From the NCBI GenBank assembly GCA_020249265.1, contig JADCGA010000010.1, forward strand, positions 62,001-126,000: 64,000 nucleotides of DNA, read 5' to 3'. The position numbers and the translations under genes were made by a program. The notes below the pieces were generated by a model, which worked only from the letters and a program-made list of their open reading frames with translations, did no database searches and was not told the origin of the DNA. This DNA comes from Roseomonas sp. Its GTDB lineage: Bacteria > Pseudomonadota > Alphaproteobacteria > Acetobacterales > Acetobacteraceae. Shown here in pieces: positions 42,813 to 51,873 of this stretch; position 1 is the stretch's first letter, and each line of letters starts with the position of its first letter.

Positions 42813-43781
42813 ATGCAAAGACGCGCCCTGCTTGCCGCCACCCTTGCCGCGTCGGCCTTACCCCATGCGCTGCGCGCCCAGGAAACCTGGCCCAATCGCA
42901 GTGTTTCTGTGCTGCTGGGCTACCCGCCGGGCGGGGTCACGGATTTTGGCGCGCGTGGCGTTGTGGACCGCATGAGCAGGGAATTGGGCCAGACTTTGGT
43001 GGTGGATAATCGCCCAGGTGCTGCGACGGCTGTCGCGAATAACGCCGCCGCCCAGGCGCGGCCAGATGGCTATACGCTGCTGATGGGCACCTCGACGCTC
43101 GCTATCAACCCCGCGCTGCAACCCAATCTGCAACCGCGCGATCCGGTGGCGGCGCTGACGCCGATTGGCACCGTGTTCCGCTCCGCCTTCATTCTCCATG
43201 TGCATCCATCATTGCCGGTGCGCAGCACGGCGGAGCTGATTGCCTATGCCAAGGCCAATCCCGGCCGCGTGAATTTCAGCTCCTCCGGCACTGGCGCGGT
43301 GAACCATTTGTGCCTGGAATTGTTCCGCGCGCGCGCGCGGATTGATGTGGTGCATGTGCCCTATCGTGGCGGTGCGGCGGCCTTGATTGACCTTCGGCAA
43401 AACCGCGTGCAGGCCATGTTCAGCGCGGTGCAGGAAGCCCTGCCGGCGGTGCGGGAAGGGGCGACGCGCGCACTTGCTATCTCCTCCAAGGAAAGATTGG
43501 CGCTACTGCCGGATTTGCCGCCTGTCGCCGATGCGCTGCCTGGCTTCAACGGCGTTTTCTGGCAGGGGCTGTTCGGCCCGGCGGGCTTGCCTGCGCCGAT
43601 TGTGGCGCGCGCCGCGCAAGCCTTGGCGGTGGCGACGCGGGACCCTGATTTAATCGCGCGCATGGGTGAACAGGGCGTGGTGCTGGAAACCGGTGGACCT
43701 GAGGTTTTGGCGCGCACCCTTGCCGAAGAATTGGTCATGTGGGGCGATCTGATCCGCAGCCAGAACATCAAGGTTGAATAA
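42813..43781 (+). CDS. Tripartite tricarboxylate transporter (Bug/TctC) substrate-binding protein
   Basis: 322 residues. Signal peptide MQRRALLAATLAASALPHALRA, then the family features SVSVLLGYPPGGVTDFGARG, VVDNRPGAATAV and ARPDGYTLLMG; HVPYRGGAAALIDLRQNRVQAMF follows later. As with the copy at 3541-4518 no TctA/TctB genes are nearby. GGGAGGAA stands five bases before the ATG. Divergent from phnC, so the Pho box between them could influence it; a 6-bp hairpin follows its stop. Ligand unknown. Confidence 0.9.
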   Translation: MQRRALLAATLAASALPHALRAQETWPNRSVSVLLGYPPGGVTDFGARGVVDRMSRELGQTLVVDNRPGAATAVANNAAAQARPDGYTLLMGTSTLAINPALQPNLQPRDPVAALTPIGTVFRSAFILHVHPSLPVRSTAELIAYAKANPGRVNFSSSGTGAVNHLCLELFRARARIDVVHVPYRGGAAALIDLRQNRVQAMFSAVQEALPAVREGATRALAISSKERLALLPDLPPVADALPGFNGVFWQGLFGPAGLPAPIVARAAQALAVATRDPDLIARMGEQGVVLETGGPEVLARTLAEELVMWGDLIRSQNIKVE

Positions 43782-43782
43782 T

Positions 43783-43797
43783 CGGGGCTTGGCCCCG
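43783..43797 (+). terminator. Hairpin after the Bug gene, no T-tract
   Basis: CGGGGC and GCCCCG with loop TTG form a perfect 6-bp stem, starting one base after the stop codon. No run of T follows, so termination efficiency is doubtful. Confidence 0.4.
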
Positions 43798-43862
43798 GCC
43801 CAATCCTTGCTACGCTTGACGCAAGGCAGCGCCCCCGCGCTGCCATGGACGGGAGACTGAAC

Positions 43863-45482
43863 ATGAACTGGAAAAACCGCCTTTGGGGCGCGGCGCTGTC
43901 CGCTGCCCTGATGGCCATGGGCATTGCGGGCGCCGAAGCGCAGCAGCAGCCCAAGACGCTGCGCATCGGCATGACGGCGGCGGATGTGCCGACCACCTCA
44001 GGCATGCCCAATAACGGCTTCGAAGGCATGCGCTTTTTGGGCTATACCGCCTTTGAAGCGCTGACCGCGTGGGATTTGTCCCGTGCTGATCAGGTGGCTG
44101 GGCTGCGCCCCGGGCTTGCTGAATCATGGGTTCAGGATCCGGCCAATCCGCGTGTTTGGCGCTTCACGCTGCGCCGTGGCGTGACCTTCCATGATGGCAC
44201 GCCCTTCAATGCAGATGCGGTGCTGTGGAACTTCGACCGTTTCTTCAAGAATGATAGCCCGCAGTTTGACGCGACAGGCAGCGCGATCACGCGCGGGCGC
44301 ATCCCCGTGCTGGAATCCTATCGCAAGGTGGATGACTTCACTTTCGAGACCACCACAACGCGCCCGGTTTCCTATTGGCCGTATCTGATCGTTTATGTGC
44401 TGATGACCTCGCCCAATTCATTCGAACAAGGCGGGCGGGATTGGGCGCGTGTGGCAGCGCTGCCGCCGGCGGGCACCGGCCCCTTCCGGCTTTCGCGCTT
44501 TGTGCCGCGCCAATCGGCGGAATTGACGCGCAACGCGACCTATTGGGATGAGGCGCGGCGACCAAAGCTTGATCGCGTGATCCTGCTGCCCATGCCGGAA
44601 GCCAATACGCGGCTTGCCGCGCTGCGTTCCGGCCAGGTGGATTGGATTGAAGTGCCGCCGCCCGATGCGCTGCAATCGCTCCGTCAGGCGGGCTTCAATA
44701 TTGTCACGAATTCCTACCCGCATGTCTGGCCCTGGGTCTTCGCGGCAGGCCGCGCCAATAGCCCGGTTGCGGATATTCGCGTGCGCCAGGGGCTGAATTA
44801 CTGCTTTGACCGCGGAGGCATGGTACAATTGCTGAATGGCATTGCCGAACCTTCCGTGGGTTTTTTCAAGGCAAATGATCCGAATTTCGGCAACCCGACC
44901 CATCGCTACAGGCTGGACCCCGCCCGGGGCCGCGCCTTGCTGGCAGAGGCGGGCTATAATGCGCAGCGCCCGCTGCGGCTGAAAATCGCCATTTCCTCAT
45001 CCGGTTCCGGCCAGATGCTGCCGCTGCCGATGAATGAATTCATGCAGCAATCGCTCAAGGAAAATTGCGGCGTTGAAGTCACTTTCGACGTGGTGGAATG
45101 GAATACGCTTTTGGGTGCGCAGCGCGTGGCGCCGGATCAGCCACAATGGCTGGGCGCGGATGCCACCAATACCAGCCTGGTTTCCTCAGACCCATCGCAA
45201 ATGGCGCGCTGGTTCCTTTCCGCCAATTTCTCCCCGCGCGGGTCTAATTCTGGCCATTGGAAAGATGAGGCGTTTGATGCGGCCTTCCAGGAATTGGAAA
45301 CCGCGACCGATCCGGCACGCATCCAGGCGCTGCTGAAGACCGCGCATGAAAGGCTGGTGGATAGCGCGCCTTGGCTTTGGATTGTGCATGATTTGAACCC
45401 CCGCGCCATGAGCCGGCGCGTGACGGGCTTCACCTCGGCCCAATCATGGTTCCAGGATCTGACGACGGTGGATTTGCGCTGA
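43863..45482 (+). CDS. ABC transporter substrate-binding protein, family 5 (peptide/opine-like)
   Basis: 539 residues. Signal peptide MNWKNRLWGAALSAALMAMGIAGAEA, then the family-5 features: LRIGMTAADVPTTSG, LAESWVQDPANPRVWRFTLRRGVTFHDGTPFNADAV, and GTGPFRLSRFVPRQSAEL. These periplasmic proteins bind peptides, nickel chelates or other small solutes. The dpp/opp permease and ATPase genes normally next to it are missing; an MFS gene converges on it instead. The ATG at 43863 follows GGGAG eight bases upstream and is preferred to the in-frame start at 43845. A strong terminator ends the gene. Ligand unknown. Confidence 0.9.
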   Translation: MNWKNRLWGAALSAALMAMGIAGAEAQQQPKTLRIGMTAADVPTTSGMPNNGFEGMRFLGYTAFEALTAWDLSRADQVAGLRPGLAESWVQDPANPRVWRFTLRRGVTFHDGTPFNADAVLWNFDRFFKNDSPQFDATGSAITRGRIPVLESYRKVDDFTFETTTTRPVSYWPYLIVYVLMTSPNSFEQGGRDWARVAALPPAGTGPFRLSRFVPRQSAELTRNATYWDEARRPKLDRVILLPMPEANTRLAALRSGQVDWIEVPPPDALQSLRQAGFNIVTNSYPHVWPWVFAAGRANSPVADIRVRQGLNYCFDRGGMVQLLNGIAEPSVGFFKANDPNFGNPTHRYRLDPARGRALLAEAGYNAQRPLRLKIAISSSGSGQMLPLPMNEFMQQSLKENCGVEVTFDVVEWNTLLGAQRVAPDQPQWLGADATNTSLVSSDPSQMARWFLSANFSPRGSNSGHWKDEAFDAAFQELETATDPARIQALLKTAHERLVDSAPWLWIVHDLNPRAMSRRVTGFTSAQSWFQDLTTVDLR

Positions 45483-45514
45483 ACGCCGCACGCTTTTGTG
45501 AATCGTATTGAAGG

Positions 45515-45542
45515 AAAGGGGCGGGCCTGTACCGCCCCTTTT
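45515..45542 (+). terminator. Strong intrinsic terminator
   Basis: AAAGGGGCGG, loop GCCTGTA, CCGCCCC then TTTT, 33 bases after the family-5 binding protein stop; the A-tract before the stem lets it act in both directions between two convergent genes. Confidence 0.85.
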
Positions 45543-45551
45543 CTGCTTTAT

Positions 45552-46721
45552 TCAAACACTGAGCAGCCGTCGGCTCCAGACCATCAAACCGAGTGTCGCA
45601 ATCGCCGCCACAATGAATACTGCCGCATAGCCGGACATATGCAGGATGGAGCCAAATACCAGCGCGCCGATGCTCTGGCCAAAAAATAGCGCCATGGCGA
45701 AGGCCGCCACCGCCGTGCCGCGCGCTTCCGGCAGCGCCTCAGTCGCGCGCGCCTGCAAGACGCCATGCAGCATGTAGAAAGCAAGACCGAGCCAGAATTG
45801 CATGGCCGCCACCACAAGGCCATTCGGGGCGAAGGCTGTCCCCACCAGCCCGGCGGCCAGCAGCACGCCGCCCAAGGTCAGCAGGCGCTTTTCGCCAAAG
45901 CGCGCCACCAGGCTTTTCGCAAGCCGCGTATAGGTGAAGGCACCAAGCCCGAAGCCCGCCACCACCAGGCCCGCCATGGCCGGCGAATAGCCGAAACGCT
46001 CGATCAACAGTGACCCCGTCAGCGGAAAAGCGCCACCAAACAGCGCCGCGCCATCAATGAAGGCGGCCACTATCAGGCGCTGCCCGGCGGGGCGCGAAAA
46101 CAGAGTCAGATAGGGCCGGAAGCTTGCGCGGAAGCCAAGCCCGGACTCGGATGGTTCCAGCCGAAACAAGTCTGACCCCAACCGCCGCCCCAGCAGCACC
46201 GAGACCACCAGCGCCAGCAAGGCCAGCACCAGGAAGGAAGCACGCCAGCCGGCCAAGTCCGCCAGCACGCCGGAAAGCGGCCCCACCAGCAATTGTGCCA
46301 TCACCATGCCGGTCAGGAAGCGCCCGATGGTTGCCTGCCTCTCGGCATAGGGCACTGCATCGCCAATCCAGGCGAGTGCGAGGGGAATCACCGCCCCCGC
46401 CAGCAAGCCCGTGAGCGTGCGCAGCGCCACCATGGCCGAGAGGTCCCAGGCCAGCGTGCAGGCCGCGAGACCAAAGCCATAAAGCAGCAAGGCAAACCAG
46501 GCGACGCGGAGTTTCCCGTACCGATCGCCAAGCGGCCCGATCACCAATTGCCCGGCACCATAAGCAATCGAAAACCCCGCCAGCACTGGCGCCGCACCCG
46601 CCACCGTTACGCCGAAATCCGAAGCGAGCATTGGCAGCAACGGATCGAGCATGCGTATCCCGCCCCCGGTCGCGAAAGCGGCCAGGGCGAGTAGCGGCAG
46701 GATGGAAAGATCGGTCTTCAA
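45552..46721 (-). CDS. MFS transporter
   Basis: 389 residues, about 12 membrane segments. Motif A-like GPLGDRYGKLRVAWF between helices 2 and 3 and the LRTLTGLLAGAVIPLALAWIGDAVPYAERQA region in helix 4-5 are typical of the YajR/sugar-efflux branch of MFS. It probably exports small molecules. The start is TTG at 46721 with no clear RBS; MLDPLLPM at residue 24 could be a later start, though it would remove part of the first helix, so the TTG is favoured. It converges with the family-5 binding protein gene. Confidence 0.82.
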   Translation of the reverse strand: MKTDLSILPLLALAAFATGGGIRMLDPLLPMLASDFGVTVAGAAPVLAGFSIAYGAGQLVIGPLGDRYGKLRVAWFALLLYGFGLAACTLAWDLSAMVALRTLTGLLAGAVIPLALAWIGDAVPYAERQATIGRFLTGMVMAQLLVGPLSGVLADLAGWRASFLVLALLALVVSVLLGRRLGSDLFRLEPSESGLGFRASFRPYLTLFSRPAGQRLIVAAFIDGAALFGGAFPLTGSLLIERFGYSPAMAGLVVAGFGLGAFTYTRLAKSLVARFGEKRLLTLGGVLLAAGLVGTAFAPNGLVVAAMQFWLGLAFYMLHGVLQARATEALPEARGTAVAAFAMALFFGQSIGALVFGSILHMSGYAAVFIVAAIATLGLMVWSRRLLSV

Positions 46722-46771
46722 GCCCCCGGAATGGGCGCCGGGGGCCTGGCGGTCAAGTCAGCAGTGCCGCG

Positions 46772-47944
46772 TCAAATCGCCCGCGCGGCGCGGAGCGCGG
46801 CGATTTCTTTGGCGCTGAAGCCAAATTCGCTTAAGATCTGATCAGTATGCTCACCGCGTTCCGGGGTTGGGGTGCGCGCGCAGGCAACGCCGGCAATTTG
46901 CATCGGCGCCCGCACCAAACTGATTTCGCCAAGGGCGGGATGGGCCACCGGCATCGCCATGCCCAGATGCTTCACCTGCGTATCGGCGAAAACCTGATCC
47001 ATGGTGTAAACCGGGCCGCTCGGCACGCCGGCCTTGTTCAGCCCTTCCACCCATTCGGCGGTGGTTTTTTCGATCAGGCGTGATTGCAACAGCGCATTGG
47101 TCTTGTCGCGATTGGCGTGGCGCGATTTGTCGGTGGCGAAGGCGGGGTCCTTGGCTTCTTCCTGAATGCCAAGCGTCGCCACAATCCGATCCCACATCTG
47201 CTGCCCGCCGCCAGCCAAATTCATCAGCCCATCCTTGGTGCGGAACAGGCCTGTCGGCGTCGTGGTCGGGTGGTCATTGCCGGCCTGGCCGGGGATATCG
47301 CCCTTCATGGTCCAGCGTGTGGCCTGGAAATCCATCATGGCGATCATGGCTTCCAAAAGGCTGGTATGCACCCAGCGGCCCTTGCCCGTTGTTTCGCGTT
47401 CCAGCAGCGCCACCAGAATGCCGATCGCGGTGTACAGCCCCGCCGTCAAATCCGCGACGGGGATGCCAGCCCGCACCGGGCCTTGGCCGGGTAGGCCTGT
47501 CACGCTCATGATCCCACCCATGCCTTGCGCGATCTGGTCAAAGCCCGGGCGCTTGGCATAGGGACCATCCTGACCAAAGCCAGAAATCGAGCCCAGCACA
47601 ATGCGCGGGTTCACCGCCGATAGCGCGGCGAAATCAATCCCCAAGCGTTCCTTCACATCCGGGCGGTAATTCTCCACGACAACATCGGCCTTCGCGACCA
47701 AGCGATGAAAGGCGGCCAGCCCCTCGGGCGCCTTCAAATTCAGCGTCATGCCGCGCTTGTTCCGATGAGTGTTTTGGAAATCCGGGCCATGGCGTTCCCC
47801 GCCCATGCCCTTGCCGGTATCAACCTCATCGGTCGCTTCCACCTTGATCACATTGGCCCCCCAATCGGCGAGCTGACGCACGCAGGTGGGGCCGGAACGC
47901 ACGCGCGTCAGGTCAAGCACGGTGAAGCGGGAAAGCGGCATCAT
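46772..47944 (-). CDS. CaiB/BaiF family III CoA-transferase
   Basis: 390 residues. LDLTRVRSGPTCVRQLADWGANVIKVE is the N-terminal nucleotide/CoA fold and the catalytic aspartate is in GIPVADLTAGLYTA, as in formyl-CoA transferase. The YRPDVKERLGIDF and NPRIVLGSISGFGQDGPYAKRPGFD segments are conserved. It transfers CoA between carboxylic acids through a mixed anhydride. GGAG eight bases before the ATG decides the start (47944), with a second ATG directly after. The crotonase gene is divergent 123 bases away, so the two probably act on one pathway. Substrate unknown. Confidence 0.92.
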   Translation of the reverse strand: MMPLSRFTVLDLTRVRSGPTCVRQLADWGANVIKVEATDEVDTGKGMGGERHGPDFQNTHRNKRGMTLNLKAPEGLAAFHRLVAKADVVVENYRPDVKERLGIDFAALSAVNPRIVLGSISGFGQDGPYAKRPGFDQIAQGMGGIMSVTGLPGQGPVRAGIPVADLTAGLYTAIGILVALLERETTGKGRWVHTSLLEAMIAMMDFQATRWTMKGDIPGQAGNDHPTTTPTGLFRTKDGLMNLAGGGQQMWDRIVATLGIQEEAKDPAFATDKSRHANRDKTNALLQSRLIEKTTAEWVEGLNKAGVPSGPVYTMDQVFADTQVKHLGMAMPVAHPALGEISLVRAPMQIAGVACARTPTPERGEHTDQILSEFGFSAKEIAALRAARAI

Positions 47945-48067
47945 GGCGGTGTCTCCATCGGAATTCGGCGCCTTGTTGGCATTCTGTCTGGCCCTCGGCA
48001 AGGGAGCGGGTTGACGCGCCAGCGCCGCACGCTACCCATGCGCATCCCAAAGCCGAGGAACCTGACC

Positions 48068-48850
48068 ATGACCGAAGACCTGCTGCACGAAATCCGCGAA
48101 GGCGGCATTGCCTGGACCACCTTCAACCGCCCGCAAGCGCGCAATGCCATGACTTTCGCCATGTATGCGCGCCTGGCTGAATTGGCCGATGAAATCAGCG
48201 CTGATCCCGCGATTCGCGTCTGGGTTATCATGGGCGCCGGCGGCAAGGCTTTCGCGTCTGGCACCGATATTTCCCAATTCCGCGAATTCCGCACTGCCGA
48301 GGATGCGCTGAACTACGAAGCGCGCATTGATAAGGTGCTGGGCGCGCTGGAGAGCTGCACCAAGCCCGTGATCGCGGCCATTACCGGCGCCTGCACCGGC
48401 GGTGGGCTTGGCATTGCCGGCTGCTGCGATATCCGCATTGCCGATAAGGGTGCCCGCTTCGGCCTGCCGATTGCGAAGACGCTCGGCAATATCCTCAACA
48501 TGCATAATTTCGCGCGCTTCTATGCGCTGGTTGGTCCCGCCGCCGTGACGGAAATGATCATGACCGCGCGGCTGTTCAGCGCCGATGATGCGAAGCATAT
48601 CGGCCTGATTTCCGAAATGCTGGAAACACCTGATGATGTGGCGGCGCGCGCCATGGAATTGGCGACCAATATCTCGGGCCTCGCGCCGCTCACGCTGCGC
48701 GCCACCAAGGAAGCGATCCGCCGGCTTCGCAAGGCAACCAGCGACGTTGAGGGTGATGATCTGGTGACCATGTGCTTTACCAGCGCCGATTTCCAGGAAG
48801 GGGTCAGCGCCTTCCTGAACAAGCGCGCGCCGCAATTCACTGGTCGGTAA
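48068..48850 (+). CDS. Enoyl-CoA hydratase/isomerase-family protein lacking both catalytic glutamates
   Basis: 260 residues with the crotonase fold. The oxyanion-hole segment is AFASGTDISQF (canonical FCAGAD), and the second is GACTGGGLGIAGCCD. The two glutamates of hydratase are both replaced: Gly in GGGLGIA and Ile in FGLPIAK. True hydration is therefore unlikely; isomerase, hydrolase or decarboxylase-like chemistry is possible. The ATG at 48068 follows GAGGAA; an open frame further upstream is antisense to the CoA-transferase gene and not coding. Divergent from a family III CoA-transferase, suggesting a shared CoA-thioester pathway. Confidence 0.85.
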   Translation: MTEDLLHEIREGGIAWTTFNRPQARNAMTFAMYARLAELADEISADPAIRVWVIMGAGGKAFASGTDISQFREFRTAEDALNYEARIDKVLGALESCTKPVIAAITGACTGGGLGIAGCCDIRIADKGARFGLPIAKTLGNILNMHNFARFYALVGPAAVTEMIMTARLFSADDAKHIGLISEMLETPDDVAARAMELATNISGLAPLTLRATKEAIRRLRKATSDVEGDDLVTMCFTSADFQEGVSAFLNKRAPQFTGR

Positions 48851-49149
48851 ACTCGGCAAACCTGTGCTTCGTGCCGCGGGCTCTGGGCGGCGGCATGGGC
48901 CGCATCAGAGCGTCGGGCGATCATCAGGCTGGATTGATCGGCTTTGACATGATGTGCGGCGTCAGATTGCGCGGGACCCAGGTTTGTCACCTGGGCCGTG
49001 CCCTCAGGCGCGGAAATGGCACGTCAGTGACCCGAAATACCAAGGGATGACCATCATTCATGGTCAAGCCGCGCGAGGATTTGCTTTAAATCAACAATTC
49101 GATAGGTTCGATTGATCAGGTTTCCGAAGCAGCAAGATAGGGAAACGCC
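48851..49149 (+). promoter_or_regulatory. 299-bp regulatory region before the decarboxylase gene
   Basis: No gene was recognised. It contains a 7-bp stem hairpin (48977-48995: CCCAGGT, TTGTC, ACCTGGG), a perfect inverted repeat TGACCAT-CATTC-ATGGTCA (49048-49066), a direct repeat TTCGAT at 49098-49103 and 49107-49112, and an ATCAA/TTGAT inverted pair (49090-49116). A TTGACA at 48944-48949 has no good -10 partner. The arrangement suggests a regulated promoter upstream of the decarboxylase and AspT pair. Confidence 0.5.
49048..49066. promoter_or_regulatory. Operator-like perfect inverted repeat
   Basis: TGACCAT, CATTC, ATGGTCA: perfect 7-bp arms with a 5-nt spacer, 83 bases before the decarboxylase ATG. 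Could bind a dimeric regulator or form a hairpin in the leader; the regulator is unknown. Confidence 0.5.
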
Positions 49150-51861
49150 ATGACAACCGAACCCGTGCAGATTGATCGCTTTATCATGATCCATGCTGGC
49201 CGAAATGATGCCTGGCGTGATCTGACCCATGCCGCCGAAGCCTGGAGCCGCGGCAATGCCGACCGCAAGGCGGTTGAAGAAAAGCTCGCCCGGCTGCTCC
49301 CCACCGAGGAATTCTTCGCCTATCCGAGCCATGGCTTGCTCGCGGGCTTGCAGGAACGCGTGGCGCGCGATGATGCCTCAGGCGCTGTCGCATTGCTGCG
49401 GCGCATTTCCGGCGCCCTTTTGACCCGCGCCTATCGGGAACGCCCAGGCGAATGGGACGTGCATCATGATTCGCCGGCAAATGAAGTCGCCGATATCCTG
49501 CCGCCAACCATGGCTGATCATGGCCATCACCGCCCGTATTTTGAGGTACTTGTGGTGTCAAACCAGCCGGCGGAACGCTGGCCCGTTTTGGCCGACGAAT
49601 TGCACAAGCTGCGCCGGCCTGAGGACCGCTTTGTCTATGAGGCGGTTTTTGTTGGCTCCTTCGAAGACGCTTTTTGTGCCGCAGCGGCGAACCCCGCCTT
49701 CGCAGCCGTGATTTTGGTGGAAGGCTTCCCGTATCGTTCGCGCCATGAAGCTTCGGTGCTGCGTTCCCTCACGGCGTCTCTGGTGGAACCGGCAACGCCC
49801 GAGGATGCGGCGCTCAAGCTTTCGGCAACGCTGAAGCGCTTGCGGCCTGAATTGGACATCTATCTGATGTCCGACAGTGAGGTTGAAAGCCTGGCGGGTG
49901 ATCCCGCCACTGGCAATATCCGCCGCATATTCTACGGCGTTGAGGAATTGCTCGAACAGCATTTGGCCATTCTGGAAGGCGTGCAGGAACGCTTTGAGAC
50001 ACCCTTCTTCGACAATCTGAAAAAATACGCCATGCGGCCCATTGGCACTTTCCACGCGCTGCCGATTGCGCGCGGGAAATCCGTGTTCCGGTCCGATTGG
50101 ATCCGCGACATGGGCGAATTCTACGGCATCAACCTGTTCCTGGCCGAAAGCAGCGCAACAACGGGCGGCCTGGACAGCCTTTTGGAACCGACCGGCAATA
50201 TCAAACGCGCGCAAGAAATGGCGGCGCGGGCCTTTGGCGCCGACCACGTGTTTTTCGTGACCAATGGCACCTCCACGTCCAACAAGATGGCGGTGCAGGC
50301 GCTGACTGCGCCGGGCGATGTGATCATTGTTGATCGCAACTGCCACAAATCCCATCATTACGGCATGGTGCTGACTGGCGCGCAGCCCTTCTATGTCGAA
50401 GCCTATCCGCTGACGCAGTATTCCATGTATGGCGCAGTGCCGCTTGCCACCATCAAGCGCGCCATGCTGGCGCTAAAGGCAGAGGGGCGACTTGATCGGC
50501 TGAAAATGCTTGATCTGACGAACTGCACCTTTGATGGCCATATGTATAATGTGCGCCGCGTGATGGAAGAATGCCTAGCAATCAAGCCTGATCTGGTGTT
50601 CTTGTGGGATGAGGCATGGTCCGGCTTTGCGCGGTTTTCGCCCTTGCTCCGTCCCAGAACCGCAATGGGCGCGGCCGCTGAAATTGAAGCCTGGATGCGA
50701 GACCCCGCATCGGTCACGGCCTATGAAAAGCAAATGGCCGCGCTTGGTGAGGCGCCATCCGATGAAACCCTGCTGGCAACGCGCCTTATCCCTGACCCGC
50801 GCAAGGTGAGGCTCCGTGTCTATCAGACGAATTCAACCCATAAATCCATGTCATCCATCCGTCAGGGCTCCATGCTGCTGGTGAAGGATGTTGATTTCCA
50901 CACAGTTGAGGCGCAGTTCCACGAAGCGGTCTTCACCCATGCCTCCACCAGCCCCAATCAGCAATTGATCGCAAGCCTTGATGTCGCGCGCCGGCAGATG
51001 GAGCTTGAAGGTTATGGGCTGGTGATGAATGCGATTGAAATCGCACTCAAGATCCGCGGCATGGTCAATAACCATCCGCTGATCTCGAAATACTTCCGCA
51101 TTCTTGGCGCGGATGAGATGATCCCCGCCGCCTATCGCCAATCCGGCTTCGTGGATTACCTCACGCCTGGGATTACGTGGGCAAACATCGTTCACGCCAT
51201 GATGGAAGATGAATTCTATCTTGATCCGACGCGCATGACGCTGGTCTGCGGTACTGCCGGCTATGACGGCACGCAGTTCAAGGGCATGCTTTCAGACAAA
51301 TACAACATCCAATTGAACAAGACATCGCGCAATTCGGTGCTGTTGCAGACCAATATCAACAATACCCGCAGCGATGCCGCGCACCTGATCCGTGTGCTGC
51401 TTGAAATCTGCCAGGAAATCGAAAAGCGCCTTGCGATTGACGGGCCGGATGCGCGTGCCGCCTTCGATGCGCGCGTAAAGTCGCTGATGACCGATGTACC
51501 GGATTTGCCGAATTTCAGTCATTTCCACGCGGCCTTCCGAGGTGATGCGGGGGCGACAACACCCGAAGGCGACATGAGAACCGCCTTCTTCGGCGCTTAT
51601 CACGCGGATCAATGCGAATATGTGCCCCTGTTCGGCGCGGAATGCGACAAGCGCCTGAAGGATGGGCCTGAGATGATCTCGGCCAATTTCGTCATTCCCT
51701 ATCCGCCTGGCTTCCCGATCATGGTGCCGGGCCAGGTGTTGACGCAGGAAACGATTGATTTCATGCGCAAGCTCGATGTCAAGGAAATCCATGGCTATGA
51801 ACGTGAACGCGGGCTGAAGCTGTTGCGCGCAGATGCCGTTGGCGCTGCAAAGCGGCGCTGA
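49150..51861 (+). CDS. Orn/Lys/Arg decarboxylase-family PLP enzyme (long form)
   Basis: 903 residues, longer than LdcI/AdiA-type enzymes (about 710-750). The first 240 residues form a wing-like alpha/beta domain (FEVLVVSNQPAERWPVLADEL). The PLP fold-type I core starts near 310: HHYGMVLTGA after NCHKS, the cofactor Asp in FLWDEAWS, and the Schiff-base lysine K565 in NSTHKSMSS, all as in the ornithine/lysine/arginine decarboxylases. The C-terminal domain ends in PGFPIMVPGQVL, like family members. It should decarboxylate a basic or acidic amino acid, consuming a proton. The RBS GATAGGGAAA precedes the ATG. The AspT-like antiporter follows 13 bases later, so the pair may exchange substrate and amine. 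Confidence 0.88.
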   Translation: MTTEPVQIDRFIMIHAGRNDAWRDLTHAAEAWSRGNADRKAVEEKLARLLPTEEFFAYPSHGLLAGLQERVARDDASGAVALLRRISGALLTRAYRERPGEWDVHHDSPANEVADILPPTMADHGHHRPYFEVLVVSNQPAERWPVLADELHKLRRPEDRFVYEAVFVGSFEDAFCAAAANPAFAAVILVEGFPYRSRHEASVLRSLTASLVEPATPEDAALKLSATLKRLRPELDIYLMSDSEVESLAGDPATGNIRRIFYGVEELLEQHLAILEGVQERFETPFFDNLKKYAMRPIGTFHALPIARGKSVFRSDWIRDMGEFYGINLFLAESSATTGGLDSLLEPTGNIKRAQEMAARAFGADHVFFVTNGTSTSNKMAVQALTAPGDVIIVDRNCHKSHHYGMVLTGAQPFYVEAYPLTQYSMYGAVPLATIKRAMLALKAEGRLDRLKMLDLTNCTFDGHMYNVRRVMEECLAIKPDLVFLWDEAWSGFARFSPLLRPRTAMGAAAEIEAWMRDPASVTAYEKQMAALGEAPSDETLLATRLIPDPRKVRLRVYQTNSTHKSMSSIRQGSMLLVKDVDFHTVEAQFHEAVFTHASTSPNQQLIASLDVARRQMELEGYGLVMNAIEIALKIRGMVNNHPLISKYFRILGADEMIPAAYRQSGFVDYLTPGITWANIVHAMMEDEFYLDPTRMTLVCGTAGYDGTQFKGMLSDKYNIQLNKTSRNSVLLQTNINNTRSDAAHLIRVLLEICQEIEKRLAIDGPDARAAFDARVKSLMTDVPDLPNFSHFHAAFRGDAGATTPEGDMRTAFFGAYHADQCEYVPLFGAECDKRLKDGPEMISANFVIPYPPGFPIMVPGQVLTQETIDFMRKLDVKEIHGYERERGLKLLRADAVGAAKRR

Positions 51862-51873
51862 GGAGGACGCCAG

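Noticed and set aside
47705-48067. Upstream extension of the crotonase frame across the CoA-transferase start
   Set aside because: Antisense to the CoA-transferase N-terminus with no crotonase homology; the ATG at 48068 has a strong RBS.
48944-48949. TTGACA as a sigma-70 -35 element
   Set aside because: No acceptable -10 hexamer lies 16-18 bases downstream; a promoter cannot be claimed.
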